NCBI GenBank assembly: GCA_002377855.1
Contig: DFQQ01000035.1
Coordinates: forward strand, 1 to 64,000
DNA length: 64,000 nt
Direction: 5' to 3'
From: Acidovorax delafieldii
GTDB taxonomy: Bacteria; Pseudomonadota; Gammaproteobacteria; Burkholderiales; Burkholderiaceae_C
Positions 1 through 7,647 of this stretch are shown piece by piece; positions within the stretch are counted from its first letter, which is position 1; the number at the start of each line of letters is the position of its first letter. The notes below the pieces were generated by a model. The model saw nothing but the letters and a program-made list of their open reading frames with translations, was not told the DNA's origin and did no database searches. The translations under genes were made by a program, and so were the position numbers.

Positions 1-89
1 TCTGAGGTAAGTAGCTAATCAGGAAAAAATACCAAAAATCCAAATCCGAAAGTACAGCGCGGAACCCGCGCAGCTGCGGCGGCGCCAGT
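1..89. other. left-edge intergenic sequence
   Basis: AT-rich stretch with a small GCGCGG/CCGCGC hairpin near position 60, downstream of the leftmost minus-strand gene. No coding sequence or clear terminator can be supported. Confidence 0.3.
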
Positions 90-710
90 TCAGCCCTTGC
101 ACGGGCTGAGCGCCTTGATCGTCAGCCACGGCCAGCGTTCACGGTAGCTCGCCGCCTTGGCTTGGAACAGCGGCAAATGCGGACACGCCGGATTCGGCCG
201 CAGCAGTCCGCCGTACAACTCTTCCAGCCCGTAGGGTGCGTACAGCAGGGGCAGACTGCCGCGGTCGACCGGAGGCTGCAGCCCGACGCAGGTGCAGGGC
301 ACCAGAAACCGCTCAATTCCGTTGCGTGCTGACTGCAGGGCCTCGTACGGGTAGCCAAACCAGCGCTCGTACCAAAGGTGCACGCGGGCCTGGTTCTTGG
401 CTTCCACGGTGATGGGGAGGTCGCTGAAGAGTGCGGTGACGCGCGCCTGAACAACCTGTTCCGCATCTTCGGAAAGGTCGGATGCGTCGAAATAGAAGAT
501 GTCGTAGTCCTTGATGTTCAGCGTGGGTGCGAGCCCTGAATGCAGATTCCACACCGTCTGAAACAGGCAACCTGCCACCAGCCACGCATCCGGCAGGCCC
601 AGAAACGGCAAACGCTCCAGAAGGGCCGCGTTGTGCGGGTTCTGGAGCGCTTCGGTCACAAAGCGGCGCGAGAGCGCCGCTTTCTCATCGTGCTCAGATG
701 ACCTTTGCAA
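90..710 (-). CDS. nucleotidyltransferase family protein (DUF925-like)
   Basis: A 206-residue soluble protein resembling the DUF925/PF06042 nucleotidyltransferase-like family. The phrase LGLPDAWLVAGCLFQTVWN (about residues 37-55) matches the family's N-terminal signature of a Gly-rich turn followed by an Asn/Arg helix. KDYDIFYFDASDL further on carries the acidic DxD-like residues expected for metal binding. Substrate and physiological role are unknown for this family. The start is uncertain: the longest frame begins at a TTG that overlaps the 3' end of the upstream aminotransferase gene by 17 bp, and no better ATG lies in frame before the conserved block. The overlap suggests co-transcription with the aminotransferase, although a terminator-like hairpin lies inside the first codons. 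Confidence 0.75.
   Translation of the reverse strand: MQRSSEHDEKAALSRRFVTEALQNPHNAALLERLPFLGLPDAWLVAGCLFQTVWNLHSGLAPTLNIKDYDIFYFDASDLSEDAEQVVQARVTALFSDLPITVEAKNQARVHLWYERWFGYPYEALQSARNGIERFLVPCTCVGLQPPVDRGSLPLLYAPYGLEELYGGLLRPNPACPHLPLFQAKAASYRERWPWLTIKALSPCKG
661..684 (-). terminator. hairpin just after aminotransferase stop, inside next CDS
   Basis: GCGGCGC (663-669) and GCGCCGC (674-680) form a perfect 7-bp GC stem with a four-base loop. On the minus strand it is followed by TTTGTG. It lies 14 bp past the aminotransferase stop but within the coding start of the downstream gene. It could be a weak terminator or attenuator; the T-run is short. Confidence 0.4.
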
Positions 711-1902
711 TGGCCTGGCAGACGTAGTCGATGTTCTTGCTGTTCAGCGCAGCCACACACATGCGGCCGGTGTCCGTGCCGTACACCCCGAACTCGCTGC
801 GCAGGCGCACCATCTGGTCCTTGGAAAGGCCCGAGTAGCTGAACATGCCGATCTGCGTGGTGATGAACGACATGTCCTTGGTCACGCCAGCGGCCTTCAG
901 GCCGTCGACCAGCTTCTGGCGCATGGCCTTGATGCGCACGCGCATTTCGCCCAGTTCCTTTTCCCACAGGGCGCGCAGCTCAGGGTTGCCCAGCACGGCA
1001 GCCACGATGGCACCGCCGTGGGTGGGTGGGTTGGAGTAGTTGGTGCGGATAGCGATCTTGAGTTGGCTCAGCACGCGGTCAGTTTCTTCCTTGCTGCTGC
1101 CGACCACGCTCAGGGCGCCCACGCGCTCGCCGTACAGGCTGAAGCTCTTGGAGAAGCTGGTGGACACGAAGATGTTCAGGCCGGCGGCCACGAACTTGGC
1201 GATCACGGCGCCGTCCTCAGCAATGCCGTAGCCAAAGCCTTGGTAGGCCATGTCCAGGAAGGCGGTGAGGTTGCGTTCCTTCACCACGGCAATCACCTGG
1301 TCCCACTGATCGGGGGTGATGTCGTAGCCGGTGGGGTTGTGGCAGCAGGCGTGCAGCAGCACGATGGTGCCGGCAGCGGCAGCCTTGAGCTTGGCCAGCA
1401 TGCCGTCAAAGTTGATGCCGCCCAGGCCGCCATTGGCGCTCTGGTCAAAGTAGGGGTACGTGTCGACGGTGAAACCGGCGTTGGTGAACAGCGCGCGGTG
1501 GTTTTCCCAGCTGGGGTCGGAGATCAGCACGGTGGCGTTGGGGCTGATCTTCTTCAAGAAGTCGGCACCGATCTTCAGGCCGCCGGTGCCGCCGATGGCT
1601 TGCACCGTGGCCACGCGGCCGCTCTTGACCACCTCAGACTCTGCACCAAACACCAGGCCCTTCACGGCTGCGTCGTAGGCTGCGATGCCGTCGATCGGCA
1701 GGTAGCCACGAGCGGTGGGCTTTTCCATCATGGTCTTTTCAGCGGCCTGCACACACTGCAGCAGGGGCAGCTTGCCGTTGTCGTCGAAATACACGCCCAC
1801 GCCCAGGTTGACCTTGTTGGGGTTGGTGTCGGCGTTGAATTGTTCGTTCAGACCCAGGATGGGGTCGCGGGGGGCCATTTCGACGGCGGTGAACAGAGAC
1901 AT
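694..1902 (-). CDS. tyrB: aromatic amino acid aminotransferase (class I PLP)
   Basis: A 402-residue class I/II aminotransferase of the AspC/TyrB type. It transfers the amino group of aromatic amino acids or aspartate to 2-oxoglutarate in the cytoplasm. Visible features are the N-terminal FTAVEMAPRDPILGLNEQF block typical of this family, the CCHNPTGYD motif near the middle, and SFSKSFSLYGERVG around residue 250 holding the PLP-binding lysine. FSYSGLSKDQ and the C-terminal arginine region GRMCVAALN are also present. Length is normal for the family. The start ATG at 1902 is the only one preceding the conserved N-terminus. TyrB and AspC cannot be separated reliably by eye, so the symbol is tentative. 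Confidence 0.85.
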   Translation of the reverse strand: MSLFTAVEMAPRDPILGLNEQFNADTNPNKVNLGVGVYFDDNGKLPLLQCVQAAEKTMMEKPTARGYLPIDGIAAYDAAVKGLVFGAESEVVKSGRVATVQAIGGTGGLKIGADFLKKISPNATVLISDPSWENHRALFTNAGFTVDTYPYFDQSANGGLGGINFDGMLAKLKAAAAGTIVLLHACCHNPTGYDITPDQWDQVIAVVKERNLTAFLDMAYQGFGYGIAEDGAVIAKFVAAGLNIFVSTSFSKSFSLYGERVGALSVVGSSKEETDRVLSQLKIAIRTNYSNPPTHGGAIVAAVLGNPELRALWEKELGEMRVRIKAMRQKLVDGLKAAGVTKDMSFITTQIGMFSYSGLSKDQMVRLRSEFGVYGTDTGRMCVAALNSKNIDYVCQAIAKVI

Positions 1903-2007
1903 GAAGATCCTTGAAAGGTTGTCAGTAGCGAAGAATCCAGGCGTGGTGTACTGTGCCAGGTTCCGCCGATTTTAACGGCCCGCCCACCTCCAACGTTGAC
2001 CACACCC

Positions 2008-4098
2008 ATGCTGGAACTGACTGAAACCCTACCGCCCGCGCCAGAGGGCGAGTTCGTTCGCTTTCCTGATTCGCCTTTTGAACTGTTCCAGCCCTACCCC
2101 CCGGCGGGCGACCAGCCCGAGGCCATTGAGAAGCTGGTGGAAGGACTGCGCGACGGTGAAGCGTTCCAGACGCTGCTGGGCGTCACCGGCTCGGGCAAGA
2201 CGTTCACCATGGCGAACGTGATCGCGCGCATGGGGCGGCCCGCCATCGTGTTTGCCCCCAACAAGACGCTGGCCGCGCAGCTGTACAGCGAGTTTCGCGA
2301 GTTCTTCCCCAAGAACGCTGTGGAGTATTTCGTCAGCTATTACGACTATTACCAGCCAGAAGCTTATGTGCCGCAACGCGACCTGTTCATCGAGAAGGAC
2401 AGCGCCATCAATGAGCACATTGAGCAGATGCGGCTGTCGTGCACCAAGAGCTTGATGGAGCGGCGCGACGTGGTGATTGTGGCCACGGTATCCGCCATTT
2501 ACGGCATTGGCGAGCCCGAAAGCTACCACCGTATGGTGATGACGCTGCGCGTGGGCGACAAGCTGGGCCAGCGCGACGTGATCGCGCAGCTCATCCGCAT
2601 GCAGTACCAGCGCAATGAAGCGGATTTCTCGCGCGGCAAATTCCGGGTGCGCGGCGACACGATTGACGTCTTTCCTGCCGAACACTCGGAACTCGCCATC
2701 CGCATTGAGCTGTTTGACGATGAAATTGAGAGCCTGCAGCTGTTTGACCCCCTCACAGGACGCGTCAAACAGAAAATTCCGCGCTTTACCGTCTACCCCA
2801 GCAGCCACTACGTCACGCCGCGTGACAAGGTTCTGACGGCAGTCGAGACCATCAAGCTGGAGCTGGCCGAGCGCCTGCAGCAACTGGTGGCGGACGGCAA
2901 GCTGGTGGAGGCCCAGCGGCTGGAACAGCGCACCCGGTTTGACCTGGAAATGCTCAGCGAAGTGGGGCATTGCAAGGGCATTGAAAACTACACGCGCCAC
3001 CTGTCGGGCGCCGCGCCGGGCGACCCTCCCAGCACGCTGACGGACTACATGCCCAAGGACTCGATCATGTTTCTGGACGAAAGCCACCAGATGATCGGGC
3101 AGCTTTCCGCCATGTATAACGGCGACCGGGCGCGCAAGACCACGCTGGTGGAATATGGCTTTCGCCTGCCTTCGGCGATGGACAACCGCCCACTCAAGTT
3201 TGAGGAATTTGAGCAGCGCATGCGGCAGGCGATCTTCGTTACCGCGACCCCGGCCGAATACGAAAGAACCCACTCTGGTCAGATCGTGGACCAAGTGGTA
3301 CGCCCCACGGGGCTGGTCGATCCGATGGTAGAAGTGCGCCCCGCCACCCACCAGGTGGACGATGTGCTCCAGGAGATCCGTATCCGCGTGGAAAAGCATG
3401 AGCGCGTGCTGATCACTACCCTCACCAAGCGCATGGCAGAGCAGCTCACCGACTACCTGACCGACAACGGCGTGAAGGTGCGCTACCTGCACAGCGATGT
3501 GGACACGGTGGAGCGTGTCGAAATCATCCGCGACCTGCGCCTGGGGGCTTTTGATGTGCTGGTGGGCATCAATCTGCTGCGTGAGGGGTTGGATATTCCC
3601 GAGGTGTCGCTTGTCGCCATTCTGGATGCCGACAAGGAAGGCTTTTTGCGCGCCGAGCGCAGCCTGATCCAGACCATTGGGCGCGCCGCACGCAACCTCA
3701 ACGGGCGTGCCATCTTGTATGCCGATCGCATCACCGATTCGATGAAAAAAGCGATGGGAGAAACGGAGCGTCGGCGCATCAAGCAGATTGCCCACAACGA
3801 GGCTCACGGCATCACGCCGCGCAGCATTGTCAAGCGGGTACGAGACCTGATTGACGGGGTCTACAGTGAAAAAGCGGGCAAGGATGCCGAGCGCCTCGAA
3901 CAGGAAGCCATGCAGCGCGCCCAAGTGGAAGAGATGTCGGAAAAAGACATTTCGCGCGAAATCAAGCGTTTGGAAAAGCTCATGCTGGAACACGCCCGCA
4001 ACCTGGAGTTCGAGCAAGCGGCCCGTATGCGAGATCAACTGACCAAGCTAAAAGACCGTGCATTCGGCGCCCCAGGCGGAGACTCTGTCGCGTTCTGA
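2008..4098 (+). CDS. uvrB: excinuclease ABC subunit B
   Basis: UvrB is the damage-verifying helicase subunit of the UvrABC nucleotide excision repair complex. Walker A GVTGSGKT lies at about residues 58-65, counted from the ATG at 2008. It is followed by the Tyr-rich beta-hairpin YYDYYQPEAYVP that locks behind the damaged strand. The DEAD-type box is DESH, the helicase C motifs include QTIGRAARN, and a C-terminal UVR domain (EIKRLEKLMLEHARNLEFEQAA) binds UvrA/UvrC. A TTG at 1996 would add four residues (total 700); the ATG at 2008 is preferred because it gives the usual N-terminus. No clear LexA box was found in the 105 bp upstream. Confidence 0.95.
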   Translation: MLELTETLPPAPEGEFVRFPDSPFELFQPYPPAGDQPEAIEKLVEGLRDGEAFQTLLGVTGSGKTFTMANVIARMGRPAIVFAPNKTLAAQLYSEFREFFPKNAVEYFVSYYDYYQPEAYVPQRDLFIEKDSAINEHIEQMRLSCTKSLMERRDVVIVATVSAIYGIGEPESYHRMVMTLRVGDKLGQRDVIAQLIRMQYQRNEADFSRGKFRVRGDTIDVFPAEHSELAIRIELFDDEIESLQLFDPLTGRVKQKIPRFTVYPSSHYVTPRDKVLTAVETIKLELAERLQQLVADGKLVEAQRLEQRTRFDLEMLSEVGHCKGIENYTRHLSGAAPGDPPSTLTDYMPKDSIMFLDESHQMIGQLSAMYNGDRARKTTLVEYGFRLPSAMDNRPLKFEEFEQRMRQAIFVTATPAEYERTHSGQIVDQVVRPTGLVDPMVEVRPATHQVDDVLQEIRIRVEKHERVLITTLTKRMAEQLTDYLTDNGVKVRYLHSDVDTVERVEIIRDLRLGAFDVLVGINLLREGLDIPEVSLVAILDADKEGFLRAERSLIQTIGRAARNLNGRAILYADRITDSMKKAMGETERRRIKQIAHNEAHGITPRSIVKRVRDLIDGVYSEKAGKDAERLEQEAMQRAQVEEMSEKDISREIKRLEKLMLEHARNLEFEQAARMRDQLTKLKDRAFGAPGGDSVAF

Positions 4099-4156
4099 AG
4101 ATTGTTGTCGAGATCAATACGCACCAGGGAGAAATGTGACTCGCTGGTTTTTTAAC

Positions 4157-4188
4157 TTGACAAATTCGATAGGGATTTGTGGTATACT
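4157..4188 (+). promoter_or_regulatory. iscR promoter with IscR type 1-like site
   Basis: TTGACA at 4157-4162 and an extended -10 TGG-TATACT (TATACT at 4183-4188), with a long 20-bp gap, form the only good promoter upstream of iscR. The stretch from the TTGAC through AATT to GGGAT resembles the E. coli type 1 IscR site, which would place bound IscR over the -35. An ACAAAT/ATTTGT inverted repeat (4160-4165, 4175-4180) lies between the boxes. Autorepression by [2Fe-2S]-IscR is inferred from this resemblance. Confidence 0.65.
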
Positions 4189-4340
4189 CTTACAAAATAG
4201 TCAACAACAAAGCCCAACGATGAAGGGCTCCGTGGCAGGCAAGGCTGAGCGGAGTAAGGGGCGGAGACGGTGCCCGTGCTGACCATTCGCCAGCGCAGGC
4301 AGTTTCTTTAACGAACGAGCCTCAGCACAAGGAGCTTTCC

Positions 4341-4877
4341 ATGCGTCTCACCACCAAAGGCCGGTTTGCGGTCACTGCCATGATCGATTTGGCACTGCGC
4401 CAGAACAACGGTCCCGTCACGCTGGCAGCCATTAGCCAGCGTCAGCAGATTTCGCTGTCTTATCTCGAACAACTGTTCGGCAAATTGCGCCGCCATGAAC
4501 TGGTGGAATCCACGCGGGGCCCCGGTGGCGGCTATACCTTGGCCCGCAAGGCCGGCGAGATCACCGTAGCCGACATCATCGTGTCTGTGGATGAACCCAT
4601 TGACGCGACGCAGTGCGGCGGCAAGGAAAATTGCCTGGGCGAAGCGGGGCGTTGCATGACGCACGAGCTGTGGGCGTCACTGAACCAGCGCATGGTCGAG
4701 TTTCTTGATTCGGTCACGTTGCAAAAACTCGTGGACGAACAGCTTGCCAAGGGTGTGCAGATCGAAGACAAGCCTGCGGTTCGCCGCGCTATTTCCACCA
4801 CACCCGTGGTCAAACCCATTCGCGTCAATGCCCCGAATTCGGTCTTCGCGCTGGGCAACGTATTCGCCAAATCCTGA
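4341..4877 (+). CDS. iscR: Fe-S cluster regulator IscR (Rrf2 family)
   Basis: An Rrf2-family transcription factor of 178 residues that senses [2Fe-2S] status and represses the isc operon. The winged helix occupies roughly residues 1-65 (MRLTTKGRFAVTAMIDLAL, then LSYLEQLFGKLR, then GPGGGYTLAR). The cluster ligands are visible as Cys92, Cys98 and Cys105, with His108 in the HELW segment. It is the first gene of the isc operon, with GGAG 6 bp upstream of the ATG. The 5' leader is about 140 nt. The C-terminal tail past residue 140 is of low complexity and probably disordered. Confidence 0.95.
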   Translation: MRLTTKGRFAVTAMIDLALRQNNGPVTLAAISQRQQISLSYLEQLFGKLRRHELVESTRGPGGGYTLARKAGEITVADIIVSVDEPIDATQCGGKENCLGEAGRCMTHELWASLNQRMVEFLDSVTLQKLVDEQLAKGVQIEDKPAVRRAISTTPVVKPIRVNAPNSVFALGNVFAKS

Positions 4878-4989
4878 CCGTGGTGCGCAGAGCCTGGCCT
4901 GAAAGGCCGGCACAGCGCTGTACGTTTAACTGTTTATTAGCAACCGTTTTTTGCTGCCAGCCAGAAACGCAACTGAGCCAGCCATCAAC

Positions 4990-6204
4990 ATGACCCCACA
5001 CTTCCCCATTTATCTCGACTACGGCGCCACCACTCCCGTGGACCCACGCGTGGTGGACGCGATGATTCCCTGGTTGCGCGAGCATTTCGGCAACCCAGCA
5101 TCCCGCAGCCACGCCTGGGGCTGGGAAGCGGAAGAGGCCGTGGAAAAAGCACGCGCGCAGGTCGCCGACCTGATTGGAGCGGACCCTCGCGAAATCGTAT
5201 GGACCAGCGGAGCCACGGAGTCCATCAACCTGGCCCTGAAGGGGGCTGCCCAGTTCTATAAAGGCAAGGGCAAACATCTGATCACGCTCAAGACAGAGCA
5301 CAAGGCAGTGCTCGACACGATGCGAGAGTTGGAGCGTCAGGGCTTTGAGGTGACGTACCTGGACGTGCAGGAAGATGGTCTGGTCAACATGGATGCCCTG
5401 AAGGCCGCCATTCGCCCAGACACGATCCTCATCAGCATTCTGTTCGTGAACAACGAAATCGGTGTCATCCAGGATATCCCTGCCATCGGCGCACTGTGCC
5501 GCGAAAAGGGCATCCTGTTGCACGTGGATGCAGCCCAGGCCACAGGCCGTGTCGAAATCGACATGAGCACATTGCCGGTCGATCTGATGAGCATGACTGC
5601 GCACAAAACCTATGGCCCCAAAGGCGTGGGCGCCCTGTACGTGCGGCGCAAGCCACGGGTGCGGCTTGAGGCGCAAATGCACGGCGGCGGCCATGAGCGC
5701 GGCATGCGGTCCGGCACGTTGCCCACCCACCAGATCGTGGGCATGGGCGAAGCGTTTCGCATTGCCAAGGAAGAAATGGTTGAAGGCAATGCCAAGGCAC
5801 GCGCATTGCAGCAGCGCTTGCTGGACGGTCTCAAGGACATTGAGCAGGTGTTCATTAACGGCAGCATGGAGCGCCGCGTGCCGCAGAACCTGAACATGAG
5901 CTTCAACTTCGTTGAAGGCGAGTCGCTGATCATGGGTATCAAGGGGCTGGCGGTTTCGTCAGGCTCGGCCTGTACTTCTGCCAGCCTGGAGCCCAGCTAT
6001 GTGCTGCGGGCCTTGGGCCGCAGTGACGAACTGGCTCACAGCAGCCTGCGCATGACCATCGGCCGTTTCACGACCGAGGAAGAAATCGATTACGCGATCT
6101 CCACCATCCGTGAAAACGTAGCGCGTCTGCGTGAACTCAGCCCCTTGTGGGAAATGTTCAAAGACGGAGTGGACCTCAGCACCATCCAGTGGGCTGCGCA
6201 CTGA
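4990..6204 (+). CDS. iscS: cysteine desulfurase IscS
   Basis: A PLP-dependent cysteine desulfurase that supplies persulfide sulfur to IscU and other acceptors. From the ATG at 4990 it is 404 residues, exactly the E. coli length. Lys206 in the AHKTYGPKG motif binds PLP, and Cys328 in SGSACTSAS is the mobile-loop catalytic cysteine. The HVDAAQATGR block gives the aspartate that contacts the PLP pyridine. An in-frame start at 4951 would add 13 non-conserved residues and is less likely. It follows iscR by 112 bp, a gap containing a small GGCCT/AGGCC hairpin, and precedes iscU by 32 bp. Confidence 0.96.
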   Translation: MTPHFPIYLDYGATTPVDPRVVDAMIPWLREHFGNPASRSHAWGWEAEEAVEKARAQVADLIGADPREIVWTSGATESINLALKGAAQFYKGKGKHLITLKTEHKAVLDTMRELERQGFEVTYLDVQEDGLVNMDALKAAIRPDTILISILFVNNEIGVIQDIPAIGALCREKGILLHVDAAQATGRVEIDMSTLPVDLMSMTAHKTYGPKGVGALYVRRKPRVRLEAQMHGGGHERGMRSGTLPTHQIVGMGEAFRIAKEEMVEGNAKARALQQRLLDGLKDIEQVFINGSMERRVPQNLNMSFNFVEGESLIMGIKGLAVSSGSACTSASLEPSYVLRALGRSDELAHSSLRMTIGRFTTEEEIDYAISTIRENVARLRELSPLWEMFKDGVDLSTIQWAAH

Positions 6205-6236
6205 GCGCCCCAACCTAAACGACCAAAGGACTTGCC

Positions 6237-6632
6237 ATGGCTTATTCTGAAAAAGTGGTTGACCATTACGAAAACCCCCGCAACGTGGGATCTTTCGACA
6301 AGGGTGATGAATCAGTAGGTACCGGCATGGTGGGTGCACCTGCCTGCGGCGACGTGATGAAACTGCAAATCAAGGTCAACCCACAAACAGGTGTGATCGA
6401 AGATGCCCGTTTCAAAACCTATGGTTGCGGCTCGGCCATCGCTTCTTCGTCTCTCGTGACCGAATGGGTCAAGGGCAAGACGCTGGACGAAGCTGCTGCC
6501 CTCAAGAACAGCGTCATCGCTGAAGAACTGGCACTGCCTCCAGTCAAGATTCATTGCTCCATCTTGGCAGAGGATGCCATCAAGGCGGCAGTGAACGACT
6601 ACAAAGCCAAGCACGTCAGCACTGTTGCCTGA
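6237..6632 (+). CDS. iscU: Fe-S cluster scaffold IscU
   Basis: A scaffold on which [2Fe-2S] clusters are assembled from IscS sulfur before chaperone-driven transfer. All three ligand cysteines are present: Cys37 (APACGD, with the conserved Asp39), Cys64 (YGCGSA) and Cys107 (IHCSIL). The LPPVK peptide recognised by HscA sits at residues 100-104. At 131 residues it has the normal family length. The ATG at 6237 follows an AAAGGA ribosome binding site. The gene ends 4 bp before iscA, so the two are translationally close. Confidence 0.97.
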   Translation: MAYSEKVVDHYENPRNVGSFDKGDESVGTGMVGAPACGDVMKLQIKVNPQTGVIEDARFKTYGCGSAIASSSLVTEWVKGKTLDEAAALKNSVIAEELALPPVKIHCSILAEDAIKAAVNDYKAKHVSTVA

Positions 6633-6636
6633 AGCG

Positions 6637-6960
6637 ATGGCCATCACTCTCACAGAAGCTGCTGCGCGTCACGTCAGCAGATACCTTGCTCGGCGCGGCA
6701 AGGGCGTTGGTGTGCGCTTGGGCGTCAAGACCACGGGCTGCTCGGGCTTGGCTTACAAGCTCGAATACGTGGACGAGACAGAGCCTGAAGACGTGATTTT
6801 TGAAAACCACGGCGTCAAGGTTCTGATTGACCCCAAGAGCCTTGCGTACATTGACGGCACCGAGCTGGATTTTGTGCGTGAGGGCCTCAATGAGGGCTTC
6901 AAGTTCAACAACCCCAATGAGCGGGATCGCTGCGGTTGCGGGGAGAGCTTCCGCGTCTGA
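6637..6960 (+). CDS. iscA: Fe-S cluster assembly A-type carrier IscA
   Basis: An A-type carrier (HesB/IscA family) that accepts clusters or iron and passes them to apo-targets. Using the ATG at 6637 the protein has 107 residues, matching E. coli IscA. The three conserved cysteines are Cys35 (TTGCSGLAY), Cys99 and Cys101 (CGCGESF). An in-frame TTG at 6625 would overlap the iscU stop and add four residues; it is less plausible. A strong terminator-like hairpin follows the stop codon before hscB. Confidence 0.96.
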   Translation: MAITLTEAAARHVSRYLARRGKGVGVRLGVKTTGCSGLAYKLEYVDETEPEDVIFENHGVKVLIDPKSLAYIDGTELDFVREGLNEGFKFNNPNERDRCGCGESFRV

Positions 6961-6995
6961 GCGCTATTGCCTTCCGTTGAAGGGCATTGCCTGTG

Positions 6996-7029
6996 AAACC
7001 GCCATCGCGTTTTGTGCTGGCGGTTTTTT
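6996..7029 (+). terminator. terminator-like hairpin between iscA and hscB
   Basis: AAACCGCCA (6996-7004) pairs perfectly with TGGCGGTTT (7018-7026) around a 13-nt loop, followed by a run of six T. This has the form of a Rho-independent terminator but lies inside the isc operon, 36 bp before hscB. It probably attenuates transcription so that scaffold genes are made in excess over hscB-hscA-fdx-dnaQ. Confidence 0.75.
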
Positions 7030-7064
7030 ATTGAGCAAATCCGATCTCTTGAAAAGCAAACGGC

Positions 7065-7583
7065 ATGAACCTGCAATCCAATGATTTTGAACTCTTCGGT
7101 GTGCCTGCAGGCTTTGCGCAGGACCGCGCTGCCTTGGACGCCCGTTGGAAGGAATTGCAAAAAGAAGTGCATCCAGACAAGTTCGCTGCGCAGGGTCCTG
7201 CAGCCCAACGGGTGGCGATGCAATGGTCTGTGCGCGTCAACGAGGCATACCAGCGGCTCAAAGACCCATTGCGCCGTGCCGCCTATCTCTGTGAACTCCA
7301 CGGTGCGCCTATCCAGGCCCACGACAATACGGCCATGCCGGCCGCGTTCCTGATGCAGCAAATGGAGTGGCGCGAGGCCCTTGAAGATGCGCGTGACTTC
7401 GCCGCAGTAGAAGCGCTGGACGACGAAGTCATGCAGGCCCGCAAGGCCGGCTGGGCCCAGTGCGCAGCGCTGATAGACCAGCAAGGAGACTACGCTGCAG
7501 CGGCTCAGCAAGTGAGAGCCCTCATGTTCATTGCGCGATTTGCGGACGATATCGAGCGCCGCCGCGAGCAACTGGGACAATAG
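7065..7583 (+). CDS. hscB: Fe-S assembly co-chaperone HscB
   Basis: A J-domain co-chaperone that brings IscU to HscA and stimulates HscA ATPase. The HPD motif is at residues 36-38 within VHPDKF, and the N-terminal FELFGVP phrase is characteristic of HscB. The C-terminal half is the HSCB oligomerisation domain (LMQQMEWREALEDAR) that contacts IscU. Length is 172 residues, as usual. The gene follows a terminator-like hairpin and precedes hscA by 64 bp, with an upstream ATG of hscA also possible. Confidence 0.95.
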   Translation: MNLQSNDFELFGVPAGFAQDRAALDARWKELQKEVHPDKFAAQGPAAQRVAMQWSVRVNEAYQRLKDPLRRAAYLCELHGAPIQAHDNTAMPAAFLMQQMEWREALEDARDFAAVEALDDEVMQARKAGWAQCAALIDQQGDYAAAAQQVRALMFIARFADDIERRREQLGQ

Positions 7584-7647
7584 CGCCTGTCATCTTTCTG
7601 AACCTCGGCACTGCGCCGGGTTTCTTCACGTCGAACACAAGAATTCC

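Noticed and set aside
631..1914. Open frame of 427 codons on the plus strand opposite the aminotransferase gene
   Set aside because: It is the exact antisense of a well-conserved gene; high GC leaves such frames open by chance. Its product has low-complexity His/Ala/Gly sequence and no family.
1903..2007. LexA box upstream of uvrB
   Set aside because: A CTGT occurs near 1951, but no ACAG partner at the required spacing.
2029..4038. Minus-strand open frame of 669 codons opposite uvrB
   Set aside because: Antisense shadow of uvrB with no recognisable domain.
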